Below are positions 1 through 4,178 of a stretch of DNA of 5,037 nt, piece after piece; positions within the stretch are counted from its first letter, which is position 1, and each line of letters begins with the position of its first letter. Position numbers and translations under genes: made by a program. The stretch covers positions 1-5,037 of the forward strand of contig CALXTG010000215.1 of NCBI GenBank assembly GCA_944391355.1, given 5' to 3'. This stretch comes from an uncultured Alphaproteobacteria bacterium. Its GTDB lineage: Bacteria > Pseudomonadota > Alphaproteobacteria > RF32 > CAG-239. A model generated the notes under the pieces. That model made no database searches, had not been told where the DNA came from, and saw only the letters and a list, made by a program, of their open reading frames with translations.

Positions 1-2
1 TA

Positions 3-45
3 TTCGCGTTCCCGGGACAGAAGTTTCGGGAACGTGAATTTTTTT
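3..45 (+). terminator. Rho-independent terminator of an upstream gene
   Basis: A 12-bp stem (3-14 with 27-38, one G-U pair) closes a 12-nt loop and is followed directly by seven T residues (39-45). This is a classic intrinsic terminator for plus-strand transcription entering from the left. It lies only 17 nt before the next start codon, so the following gene probably has its own promoter beyond the window edge, or depends on read-through. Confidence 0.8.
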
Positions 46-62
46 ATTAAAGGAAAACGAAA

Positions 63-1085
63 ATGAGTGAAGGAATAGATTATATTTTAGATCAGGTAGC
101 TGAAGATATTATGGGAACTAATTTATATTTTACGAATGAGCGGTTACATCAAATTGCAACACAAAACTTAGATAATCTTATTAAATATAAATATCCGTAC
201 GGTTCTGTATATGATAATTATGAAGGAGAGGTTCGTAATAACATTGTTAGAACAGGATTATCAGCGATACAGGGAGTGACTGATGCTATTTATGGAGGGA
301 TTAACCAGATCCCGGGAGTTAATATTGAGGCGCCGAGAGCTATAAAACAGAGAAATAAGTGGGAAAAGATGGTTAATGATGCCGGTGAATTTGGATATGG
401 TTTTGCTGTCGGCGGGGGTTTGGGAAAACTAGCCGGGAGTGTTGGAATGTTAGGTAACGGTACTGGTCTTATCAGTAGAGGTTTACGGGCTGTGCTTATG
501 GATAATCCGGGTACGGCTGCAATGGCCGGGATAGGAGCCGGTTTGAGTAATGGTTATTTTGATCCGCAAACAACATATGGGAAAATTACCAGCGGTGTGC
601 TTGGGGGATTTGCCGGAGCAGGGGTGCCATCCGTTTTGAAAGGTGGCATTAAATATTCTAAAAATGCGTGGAATGACTGGTTTTCAAATCCTTATGAAGG
701 AATGGAAGGAGCCTCAGTTCAATTAAAAGGATATAGATATAAACCTCAGGAGGCAATAGAAGCTTTGTTGAAGCAGCAGGATGGCTATGTCAGGGCAGCT
801 ACCAAGAAAAAAGGAATAGGCGATATTGATTTTGTATATGGAAAGGGTGGAGATAAAGGATATGGGCTAGCGCATATTATTGATAGACGAAATTCTGAAG
901 GAATAGATGGTCAGGAGTTTGTTCGTGGTATTCCTGAGCTAATTGAAAACGGAGTGGTGCAAAATAGACCAAGTCATCTTGGTCGTTATTATATTGATGA
1001 TAGTGTCAGAGAGGGTGTAATTCGGAAGGACTGGAATGGTAAAAACAGGAACTGGGTGGTTACATCTTATAATAAAAAGCCTTAG
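63..1085 (+). CDS. Putative barnase/colicin E5-type (BECR) endoribonuclease domain protein, mobile-element type
   Basis: A 340-residue protein. The ATG is preceded by AAAGGA eight bases upstream. Residues about 228-338 match my memory of the phage-barnase-EndoU-colicinE5/D-RelE-like nuclease family (PBECR, also annotated as putative barnase/colicin E5 family endoribonuclease). The marks are the GDIDFVYG strand (253-260), GLAHII with candidate catalytic His271 (268-273), Arg275/Arg276, GRYYI with Arg308, and the closing WVVTSY strand (331-336). Family members are predicted to cleave RNA, often as effectors in phage, plasmid or polyvalent proteins. Residues about 110-195 are glycine/alanine-rich and weakly hydrophobic, which may suit membrane passage or virion packaging; that is inference. 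There is no signal peptide and no visible immunity gene next to it. It may be a stand-alone toxin or the C-terminal part of a larger phage protein. The domain call is fairly firm; substrate and role are not. Confidence 0.75.
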   Translation: MSEGIDYILDQVAEDIMGTNLYFTNERLHQIATQNLDNLIKYKYPYGSVYDNYEGEVRNNIVRTGLSAIQGVTDAIYGGINQIPGVNIEAPRAIKQRNKWEKMVNDAGEFGYGFAVGGGLGKLAGSVGMLGNGTGLISRGLRAVLMDNPGTAAMAGIGAGLSNGYFDPQTTYGKITSGVLGGFAGAGVPSVLKGGIKYSKNAWNDWFSNPYEGMEGASVQLKGYRYKPQEAIEALLKQQDGYVRAATKKKGIGDIDFVYGKGGDKGYGLAHIIDRRNSEGIDGQEFVRGIPELIENGVVQNRPSHLGRYYIDDSVREGVIRKDWNGKNRNWVVTSYNKKP

Positions 1086-1164
1086 AAGATTCGGCTGGAC
1101 TTCGCACCTAGTGACCGAACTTACGTTGATGAGCAGCGAATTCCCTCATCAATCTTCTAAGACT
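1072..1164 (-). ncRNA. Small structured RNA D (family 2), antisense to the end of the nuclease gene
   Basis: Read on the minus strand, a perfect 11-bp closing stem (1151-1161 with 1081-1091) encloses two hairpins. One is an 8-bp perfect stem (1145-1152 with 1126-1133) with an 11-nt loop. The other is a TTCGG/CCGAA stem. The loops contain TTCGC and GCGAA, which are complementary. The closing stem runs into GGCTTTTT (T-run 1078-1074), an intrinsic terminator. A promoter lies just upstream (1171-1198). The terminator overlaps the stop codon and last codons of the nuclease gene on the other strand. RNAs J and I in this window look related. No known RNA family is recognised. Confidence 0.6.
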
Positions 1165-1170
1165 GAAGGT

Positions 1171-1198
1171 AACATAATATTCTGGGGGTAAAAGTCAA
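1171..1198 (-). promoter_or_regulatory. Promoter of small RNA D
   Basis: On the minus strand there is a -35 TTGACT (1198-1193), a 16-bp spacer and a -10 TATGTT (1176-1171). The predicted start is near 1164, just before the closing stem of RNA D. Confidence 0.5.
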
Positions 1199-1383
1199 TA
1201 GCGAAATAACAAAGTTATTTGTTTTTAGATAAAAAGGCCGGTCTGCGCTATCTTTGATGCTTATTATAATAAGGAAGCTGATTGCAATAGCCTTTTATAT
1301 AATAAAAGATAATAAAACTTGTTTTTTATTATTATTTCTATTATTGTATAAAATTATGGAATTTTGCTGTCATAGGGGGAAAA
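1199..1383. other. AT-rich leader region before the cysteine-rich gene pair
   Basis: I see no convincing gene here. It holds two TATAAT matches (1265-1270 and 1298-1303), without a good -35 at standard spacing, and the Shine-Dalgarno AGGGGGA just before the GTG at 1384. A hydrophobic reading frame from 1254/1257 lacks a ribosome site and runs deep into the next gene in another frame, so I do not call it. Confidence 0.4.
1204..1226 (+). terminator. Possible weak plus-strand terminator after the nuclease gene
   Basis: A perfect but AU-only-rich 7-bp stem (AAATAAC with GTTATTT, 3-nt loop) is followed by GTTTTT. The stem is weak, so efficiency is doubtful. It is the only plus-strand terminator-like structure between the nuclease gene and the next gene. 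Confidence 0.4.
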
Positions 1384-1767
1384 GTGAAAGAAGATTTTTA
1401 TTCATTTCTCGGGAAAACGGTGGTTATTGTTTTCTTGGGTGGTATTATCTTATTTATGACTGCGTTGTCTTTGATACCGGAAACTGATTATTGCTTAGAT
1501 GACAGATGGTGCGAACTGGGCAGTTATCATTCGGTTTGCTGGCCATGTAGTGATGAATGCATTATTACCGAGAATTATTGCCAAACATTTGGCGGTGAGT
1601 TGGGGGGAAGGATTTGTAATCTGGAAGCGGTTAATTATTCTCCTGAAAATTGTCAGGCTGCCGGTGGAATTTGGAAAGCAGAGAATAATGACAGATGGAA
1701 ATGCGACCTTTCGGCAAAATGTCCGTATAAAGCCGTAGAGCAGCATAAGCGGGGAGAGATTAAATGA
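1384..1767 (+). CDS. Membrane-anchored ten-cysteine protein, paralog 1
   Basis: A 127-residue protein of unknown function, with a GTG start right behind a strong AGGGGGA ribosome site. One hydrophobic segment (about residues 10-31) anchors it. The rest, probably outside the cytoplasmic membrane, has ten cysteines (37, 43, 52, 55, 59, 66, 78, 90, 107, 113). Motifs are CWPC (52-55), ENYC followed by a GG-containing stretch, and a C-terminal CDLSAKCPY. The same ten positions recur in the proteins at 1764-2081 and 4548-4934, so this is a paralogous family. The even number suggests five disulfides. CWPC has the CxxC form used by redox proteins, but there is no thioredoxin fold to see. Its stop overlaps the next start by ATGA, so translation is coupled. 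I do not recognise the family. Confidence 0.75.
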   Translation: MKEDFYSFLGKTVVIVFLGGIILFMTALSLIPETDYCLDDRWCELGSYHSVCWPCSDECIITENYCQTFGGELGGRICNLEAVNYSPENCQAAGGIWKAENNDRWKCDLSAKCPYKAVEQHKRGEIK

Positions 1768-2081
1768 TAAGAAGTATGCTTGTTGTTATCTTATTGTTGA
1801 CGGTTATATTGACAGTAAGAATTCGCCATCGGGTCGATTATTGCTTGGATGAAAATACTTGTGCTTCGGGGCAAAGGTTAGATAAATGCTGGCCGTGCGG
1901 GGAAGCTTGTGAAGTAACGGAAGATTATTGCAGAACTTACGGGGGCTTTTGGAGCGGTGAAGCCTGTAAAATGGATCGGGCAAATTTTAATCAAAAAATC
2001 TGTGTCGAGGCCGGCGGTCAGTGGTCTAATGATAAGCAGAATTGCGATTTTTCGGCAAAATGTCCCTATCGCGGAATTTAA
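1764..2081 (+). CDS. Membrane-anchored ten-cysteine protein, paralog 2
   Basis: A 105-residue protein. The ATG overlaps the upstream TGA (ATGA) and has GGGGAGAG five bases ahead. A short hydrophobic segment (about 5-19) is followed by RIRHR, and then the cysteine domain with Cys27, 33, 42, 45, 49, 56, 68, 80, 94, 100. It includes CWPC (42-45), EDYCRTYGG and CDFSAKCPYRG. Spacing matches its neighbour almost residue for residue after the anchor. The basic run after the hydrophobic segment goes against the positive-inside rule, so the segment could instead be a cleaved signal peptide; I cannot decide. The pair looks like a local gene duplication in one operon. No plus-strand terminator is visible after it. 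Function unknown. Confidence 0.75.
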   Translation: MIRSMLVVILLLTVILTVRIRHRVDYCLDENTCASGQRLDKCWPCGEACEVTEDYCRTYGGFWSGEACKMDRANFNQKICVEAGGQWSNDKQNCDFSAKCPYRGI

Positions 2082-2082
2082 A

Positions 2083-2116
2083 CAAAATAAAAGCCCGCAA
2101 AATGTGTCTTTGCGAG
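2083..2116 (-). terminator. Minus-strand intrinsic terminator (element E)
   Basis: On the minus strand an 8-bp stem (2116-2109 with 2101-2094, one U-G pair) is followed by GC and a TTTTATTTT tract that reaches the stop of the plus-strand gene. The wobble is valid only in minus-strand RNA, which supports this direction. The loop (2102-2108) is complementary over six bases to 2142-2147, which repeats the loop-complement theme of RNAs A-C, but a matching 5' stem is not visible. Confidence 0.6.
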
Positions 2117-2141
2117 GGACGTTTCCATTGGGCTCCGAGGG

Positions 2142-2171
2142 GACACACATCGTATTAGTGCTATTGTCAAT
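2142..2171 (-). promoter_or_regulatory. TTGACA-type promoter-like site of element E
   Basis: The minus strand carries ATTGACAATAG, the same -35 context as RNAs A, B and I (-35 at 2170-2165). No good -10 lies 16-18 bp on; the 17-bp position reads TGTGTC. Either the -10 is poor or this unit has decayed. An RNA of about 50-60 nt ending at about 2083 would result. Confidence 0.3.
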
Positions 2172-2191
2172 CTTTGAGGTGAAGGAGTAAC

Positions 2192-2279
2192 TCAAAAAGC
2201 CTACTGAAAACTTGTCTTCCAGTAGGAAAAGCCTTGGTAATTCGGAGCCGACAAGTGGCTTACCTAAGGCTGAGATCTC
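2192..2279 (-). ncRNA. Small structured RNA C (family 1) with kissing-loop potential
   Basis: On the minus strand the 5' hairpin pairs 2271-2260 with 2240-2230 (11 bp with one bulged A). Inside it a GCC/GGC mini-stem presents the loop ACTTGTC (2256-2250). The 3' hairpin pairs CCTACTG with CAGTAGG (2226-2220 with 2206-2200) and is followed by CTTTTT, an intrinsic terminator. The terminator loop contains GACAAGT (2216-2210), a perfect 7-nt complement of the first loop. RNAs A and B share this architecture with different bases. Length is about 88 nt. No known RNA family is recognised; regulation of a neighbour is possible but not shown. Confidence 0.7.
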
Positions 2280-2285
2280 GTTGCA

Positions 2286-2314
2286 AAAATATATTGAAAT
2301 AGAGCCTTTGTCAA
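2286..2314 (-). promoter_or_regulatory. Promoter of small RNA C
   Basis: On the minus strand there is a perfect -35 TTGACA (2314-2309), a 17-bp spacer and a -10 TATTTT (2291-2286). The predicted start is near 2279. Upstream of the -35 lies the 28-bp module shared with RNAs I and A. Confidence 0.65.
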
Positions 2315-2335
2315 TTCTTCTTTACCCAATGTTTC
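2308..2335. promoter_or_regulatory. 28-bp promoter-side module, copy 1 (RNA C side)
   Basis: Gap-free alignment with 2871-2898 and 3227-3254. Invariant marks are TTGTCAAT, then TTAC and AAT, then TT and a final C. It covers the -35 box of RNA C and the 20 bp upstream. It may bind a shared activator or repressor (inference). Confidence 0.55.
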
Positions 2336-2393
2336 GACTATGAGAGTATAGAGACAGGTTTGACGGATTGTTGTTTTTTGCCGGGAATAAACG

Positions 2394-2501
2394 GAATGTT
2401 GTGGGCAAGGTCGCCAGCGACACAGTTTTAAGGCTGTTGCTAAGCGGATACAAAGATCCTAAACGTTTTGCTCTGTTCTGTATTTAAACAGATTATTTTT
2501 T
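2394..2501 (+). ncRNA. Probable structured RNA F (family 3)
   Basis: The core folds as a stem of GGGCAAG (2403-2409) with 2467-2473 around two hairpins, ACAG-8 nt-CTGT and GGAT-6 nt-ATCC. Copy G has a different but still paired outer stem. G-U pairs in these stems exist only in plus-strand RNA, which favours this direction. A terminator-like hairpin (2472-2477 with 2487-2492, then TTATTTTTT) closes the unit. The plus promoter is weak: TTGACG at 2360-2365, 17 bp, then GGGAAT. A TTGACA on the other strand at the right edge leaves the opposite direction open. The start is a guess. Confidence 0.4.
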
Positions 2502-2523
2502 ATGTCAAAGGAAAAGTATGAAA

Positions 2524-2609
2524 GCTTTTAAATGTGTCGGCCGGACTACAGACCTCAAGCCGAACTTGTCATGGCAGTCAGCACATTCCACTGTCAAACA
2601 TCTAAAGGC
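2524..2609 (-). ncRNA. Small structured RNA J (family 2), relative of D
   Basis: On the minus strand a 12-bp closing stem with one mismatch and one G-U (2609-2598 with 2535-2524) encloses a CAGT/ACTG hairpin with an 11-nt loop and a TCGGC/GCCGA hairpin. The first loop, GGAATGTGCTG, nearly matches that of RNA D (GGAATTCGCTG), and the second hairpin shares AAGTTCGG, AGGT, AGTCC and GCCGA with D. The closing stem is followed only by CTTT and later TTTT, so the terminator is poor compared with D. The loop-loop complement seen in D is mostly wobble here. It may be a diverging or decaying copy. Confidence 0.5.
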
Positions 2610-2615
2610 GTTTCT

Positions 2616-2643
2616 GATATATGAGGTTTATTTTAAGAGTCAA
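2616..2643 (-). promoter_or_regulatory. Promoter of small RNA J
   Basis: On the minus strand there is a -35 TTGACT (2643-2638), 16 bp and a -10 TATATC (2621-2616). The predicted start is near 2609, exactly where the closing stem of RNA J begins. Confidence 0.45.
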
Positions 2644-2692
2644 TTGTGAATAAATTATATAGGTATGGTCAAGGTTGTAGAAATTTGAAAGA

Positions 2693-2721
2693 ATGGTAAA
2701 AACAGGAGAAACTGTTGTCAA
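2693..2721 (-). promoter_or_regulatory. Additional minus-strand promoter-like site H
   Basis: A perfect TTGACA (2721-2716), a 17-bp spacer and TACCAT (2698-2693). No structured RNA or terminator is visible between its predicted start (about 2686) and the promoter of RNA J, so it could be a second promoter for J or a non-functional match. Confidence 0.3.
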
Positions 2722-2734
2722 AACAATATATAAA

Positions 2735-2841
2735 ACGAGAAATAGAGACTCTGTGGCTGGGAGTGCAACACCAACGTCGTTACAAGTTAAAAACTACTTG
2801 CCGGCAGGAACACAATTCTCTGACCTACACAAAACCTCTAT
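2735..2841 (-). ncRNA. Probable structured RNA I (family 2)
   Basis: It starts just after the strongest promoter in the window. A 6-bp closing stem (2841-2836 with 2747-2742) encloses a hairpin with loop AGAATTGTGTTC, close to the loops of D and J, a CAAGT/ACTTG hairpin, and a segment with GGTG and CCCAGCC resembling the second hairpin of D. Similarity to D and J is lower than theirs to each other. The 3' end is only TTCTCGTTTTATATATTG, so the end point is uncertain. Confidence 0.45.
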
Positions 2842-2848
2842 AGAGATA

Positions 2849-2877
2849 AGTATACCTTTTGAGAGATCTATTGTCAA
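2849..2877 (-). promoter_or_regulatory. Strong promoter of small RNA I
   Basis: On the minus strand there is a -35 TTGACA (2877-2872, in the context ATTGACAATAG), a 17-bp spacer and a -10 TATACT (2854-2849), five of six to consensus. It is the best sigma70-type match in the window. The 28-bp shared module lies upstream of it. Confidence 0.7.
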
Positions 2878-2898
2878 TCCTACATTACCTAATATTTC
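2871..2898. promoter_or_regulatory. 28-bp promoter-side module, copy 2 (RNA I side)
   Basis: Same module. Here the centre reads ATTACCTAAT, an ATTA/TAAT dyad with a 2-bp gap, and the edge reads ATTGTCAAT, itself a palindrome around one base. Confidence 0.55.
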
Positions 2899-2953
2899 TA
2901 CTGTAGGGAGTTGTTTGCTGGTTTGTTGTTTTTTTGTTAGGAATAATCGGAAT

Positions 2954-3034
2954 AGAGGGAGCCAGAACGCCAGCGATACAGTTTTAAGGCTGTGGCTAAC
3001 GGATCCGGAGATCCTCAACGTCCTGACTCTCTTT
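2954..3034 (+). ncRNA. Probable structured RNA G (family 3)
   Basis: The outer stem pairs AGAGGGAG (2954-2961) with CTCTCTTT (3027-3034), eight pairs including two G-U pairs valid only on the plus strand. Inside is the same core as RNA F, with ACAG/CTGT and GGAT/ATCC hairpins. No clear terminator follows, unlike F. Transcript ends are unknown; the coordinates are those of the outer stem. Confidence 0.4.
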
Positions 3035-3120
3035 ATACGCCAGTGGATTTAAGAGAAAATGTCAATTTGAATAGCTCAGGGTGCTTCAGTTATGGAGGTC
3101 GGCCTGATATATTTAAAGGA

Positions 3121-3198
3121 TAAAAAAAGCCCGTGAAAAGCCTGTTCTTTCATGGGCATGTATCCGGTACTCGCGCTGACAGGCAGCATCCGGATATC
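3121..3198 (-). ncRNA. Small structured RNA A (family 1)
   Basis: About 78 nt on the minus strand. The 5' hairpin pairs 3196-3190 with 3167-3161 (7 bp) and is topped by GCTG-CCTGT-CAGC. The 3' terminator hairpin pairs 3157-3148 with 3138-3129 (ten positions, one A-C mismatch) and is followed by seven T residues. The first loop region GCCTGT (3184-3179) is a perfect complement of ACAGGC (3145-3140) in the terminator loop. RNA B keeps both hairpins with different stem bases. The RNA is divergent from the secreted-protein gene downstream. No known RNA family is recognised. Confidence 0.75.
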
Positions 3199-3204
3199 TT
3201 AAAT

Positions 3205-3233
3205 ATGCTAGCAAAAAACGGAATTATTGTCAA
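3205..3233 (-). promoter_or_regulatory. Promoter of small RNA A
   Basis: On the minus strand there is a -35 TTGACA (3233-3228), a 17-bp spacer ending in GTTTTTTGC, and a -10 TAGCAT (3210-3205). RNA B has the same spacing and the same spacer end. Confidence 0.65.
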
Positions 3234-3254
3234 TTATTCATTACTTAATCTTCC
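3227..3254. promoter_or_regulatory. 28-bp promoter-side module, copy 3 (RNA A side)
   Basis: Same module with centre ATTACTTAAT. Downstream at 3281-3307 a GGATTGTTG block and AATAATC recur at the spacing seen in repeats F and G. So the left part of the F/G unit is also present here, but the conserved RNA core is absent and the secreted-protein gene follows instead. Confidence 0.5.
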
Positions 3255-3308
3255 GGTGGCAATAAGCAAAGTTATCAGCCGGATTGTTGGTTGGTATTGT
3301 AAATAATC

Positions 3309-3336
3309 TTGAAAAAATCAGAGCTATATTTATTAT
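3309..3336 (+). promoter_or_regulatory. Promoter of the secreted cysteine-rich protein gene
   Basis: A -35 TTGAAA (3309-3314), a 16-bp spacer and a -10 TATTAT (3331-3336), each five of six to consensus. The predicted start is near 3343, giving a leader of about 65 nt to the TTG at 3410. Confidence 0.5.
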
Positions 3337-3409
3337 ATGAATTATGATAAAATAATTGATCCAAATGTTGCGAATATGTTCAAACGGATTGAAACGAGGT
3401 TACGAAAAT

Positions 3410-4018
3410 TTGAAAAATAGTCTTTTAGCATTCTTTTTAAGTATGGTCTTTGCTTGCGGCCGGGCATTCGCTTTGCCGCAAGATTGGCCGTGTGAAGAGA
3501 TTGAATTGTATATTGTCGGCAAGGGGCAGGAATGGGGATATAAGTTTCAGGGAAATAACGGTTTGTATGAAATTACAATTCAGAATTTTGATGAAACAGA
3601 AGAACAGCCGCATATGTATAATTGCGGAAATGCCGGTTGCTTGGGTACAGTAAAGAATCTTGAAACGGGCAAAAGTGAAAGTATGCGTTTTGATTGTCTG
3701 TTAAATCGACAGAAAAAGTCTTTACGTTGTCGCCGGATGGAAGGTGGCGAATATTTATTGACAAGAGTATCGGCAAATAAATATCAGGTTCAATTATGTG
3801 GTGCGTATTACAAATATCTTGATATAAACCAATGTTCCGCTTGCAAATGTATTGTAAAGGATTCCAGAGGTGAACGAGCCGCGTCGGATATGGAAATGAA
3901 CTGCAAGCGCGAAAATGAGGATAATTTGCGCTGTTTTACATATGCCGGTTATGAGAATTGGCGTAATTTTGAAGATAAAGATGAAGATTTTGAAAATTGC
4001 GTTGGTTTAGGTTTTTAA
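3410..4018 (+). CDS. Secreted cysteine-rich protein with internal duplication, function unknown
   Basis: I choose the TTG at 3410 (202 residues). GAGGT sits nine bases ahead, and the product then starts MKNSLLAFFLSMVFACGRAFA, an ideal Sec signal peptide with likely cleavage after AFA. Upstream in-frame starts (TTG 3356, ATG 3365) would add 18 or 15 residues before the signal and lack a good ribosome site. The mature part has twelve cysteines. Two halves resemble each other: each carries a C-x-C-like pair, a VK, then [DN]C and LRC (residues about 71-109 and 141-177 in 202-numbering), so a module of about 65 residues has duplicated. The end is acidic (EDKDEDFENC). It is likely periplasmic or exported and disulfide-bonded. 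It has its own promoter and is divergent from RNA A. It is not related by sequence to the ten-cysteine family as far as I can see. Confidence 0.7.
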   Translation: MKNSLLAFFLSMVFACGRAFALPQDWPCEEIELYIVGKGQEWGYKFQGNNGLYEITIQNFDETEEQPHMYNCGNAGCLGTVKNLETGKSESMRFDCLLNRQKKSLRCRRMEGGEYLLTRVSANKYQVQLCGAYYKYLDINQCSACKCIVKDSRGERAASDMEMNCKRENEDNLRCFTYAGYENWRNFEDKDEDFENCVGLGF

Positions 4019-4066
4019 ATATTTTTGCTTGATATCCTTCGTGATTACTACACTAGATATAAAGGA

Positions 4067-4143
4067 TAAAAAAGCCCATGCAAAGCCTGCCCTTGCATGG
4101 AGATATATTGAACATTCGAGCTGACAGGCAGCGTTCAAATATC
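4067..4143 (-). ncRNA. Small structured RNA B (family 1)
   Basis: About 77 nt on the minus strand. The 5' hairpin pairs GTTCAA-type strands 4138-4133 and 4113-4108 and carries the same GCTG-CCTGT-CAGC tip as RNA A. The terminator hairpin pairs 4100-4093 with 4083-4076 perfectly and is followed by GC and six T residues. The loops pair as GCCTGT (4129-4124) with GCAGGC (4090-4085), with one U-G pair possible only in minus-strand RNA. Nearly all stem bases differ from RNA A while pairing is kept, which is covariation evidence for the fold. The RNA is divergent from the three-gene operon to its right. Confidence 0.75.
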
Positions 4144-4149
4144 TTAAAT

Positions 4150-4178
4150 ATTTTGGCAAAAAACGGGACTATTGTCAA
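4150..4178 (-). promoter_or_regulatory. Promoter of small RNA B
   Basis: On the minus strand there is a -35 TTGACA (4178-4173), inside the 11-bp palindrome TATTGTCAATA, then a 17-bp spacer ending in GTTTTTTGC and a -10 CAAAAT (4155-4150). The predicted start is near 4143. Confidence 0.65.

Larger units (their letters stand above)
2308..2508. repeat. Direct repeat copy F of a 195-200 bp unit
   Basis: This segment matches 2871-3065 in order along its length: TTGTCAAT at the left edge, a shared run through the 28-bp module, a GGATTGTTG-T-run block, a highly conserved core (2412-2460), and ATGTCAA at the right edge. About six of 49 core positions differ from copy G. Outside the core the match is looser, with small gaps. 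There are no terminal inverted repeats or transposase, so it does not look like an insertion sequence. Confidence 0.7.
2871..3065. repeat. Direct repeat copy G of a 195-200 bp unit
   Basis: Second copy of the unit at 2308-2508, with core 2968-3015. It starts with TTGTCAAT and ends with ATGTCAA, as copy F does. Both copies begin at the -35 of a minus-strand RNA promoter (C for F, I for G), so each copy is a divergent unit. A 119-residue reading frame across 2693-3052 runs through this structured repeat and is not believable as a gene. Confidence 0.7.
3115..3234 (-). repeat. Repeat unit A (paired with 4061-4179)
   Basis: From AAAGGATAAAAAA at the left to ATTGTCAAT at the right, this unit matches 4061-4179. 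The T-run, the terminator loop AGCCTG, the GCTGACAGGCAGC hairpin tip, ATCTTAAATAT, GCAAAAAACGG and the -35 are all conserved. The stems differ by compensating changes. Confidence 0.75.

Noticed and set aside
1254..1487. 77-residue hydrophobic reading frame before the first ten-cysteine gene
   Set aside because: There is no Shine-Dalgarno site, and about 100 nt overlap the well-supported 1384 gene in another frame. Its hydrophobic start follows from AT-rich DNA.
1878..2195. Minus-strand 105-residue reading frame
   Set aside because: It lies antisense to the second ten-cysteine gene and over the E terminator. It has no ribosome site or recognisable domain.
2693..2877. Type III toxin-antitoxin RNA repeats (ToxI-like)
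   Set aside because: Those are short tandem pseudoknot repeats directly before a toxin gene. Here the units are separate transcripts with their own promoters, and no toxin gene follows.
2693..3052. 119-residue plus-strand reading frame (ATG 2693)
   Set aside because: It has no good ribosome site, a composition unlike the other proteins, and it runs across a strong minus-strand promoter and the conserved repeat core G. It is better explained as an open frame over RNA-coding DNA.
2308..3065. Repeats F and G as an insertion sequence or MITE
   Set aside because: There are no terminal inverted repeats, no target-site duplications that I can see, and the conservation is concentrated in a foldable core rather than at the ends.
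3121..3157. Hairpin A as a plus-strand terminator
   Set aside because: The run of identical bases lies 5' of the hairpin on the plus strand (A-run), so it becomes a T-run only on the minus strand.
3443..3475. Lipoprotein lipobox in the secreted protein (VFAC)
   Set aside because: Phe at the second position does not fit the usual lipobox, and a good Sec cleavage site (AFA) follows shortly after.
2192..4143. CRISPR array or tracrRNA-like element (GTTTTAAGG motifs in the repeats)
   Set aside because: There are no regularly spaced identical repeats, no spacers and no cas genes. The GTTTTAAGG string is the loop of a short hairpin in repeats F and G.
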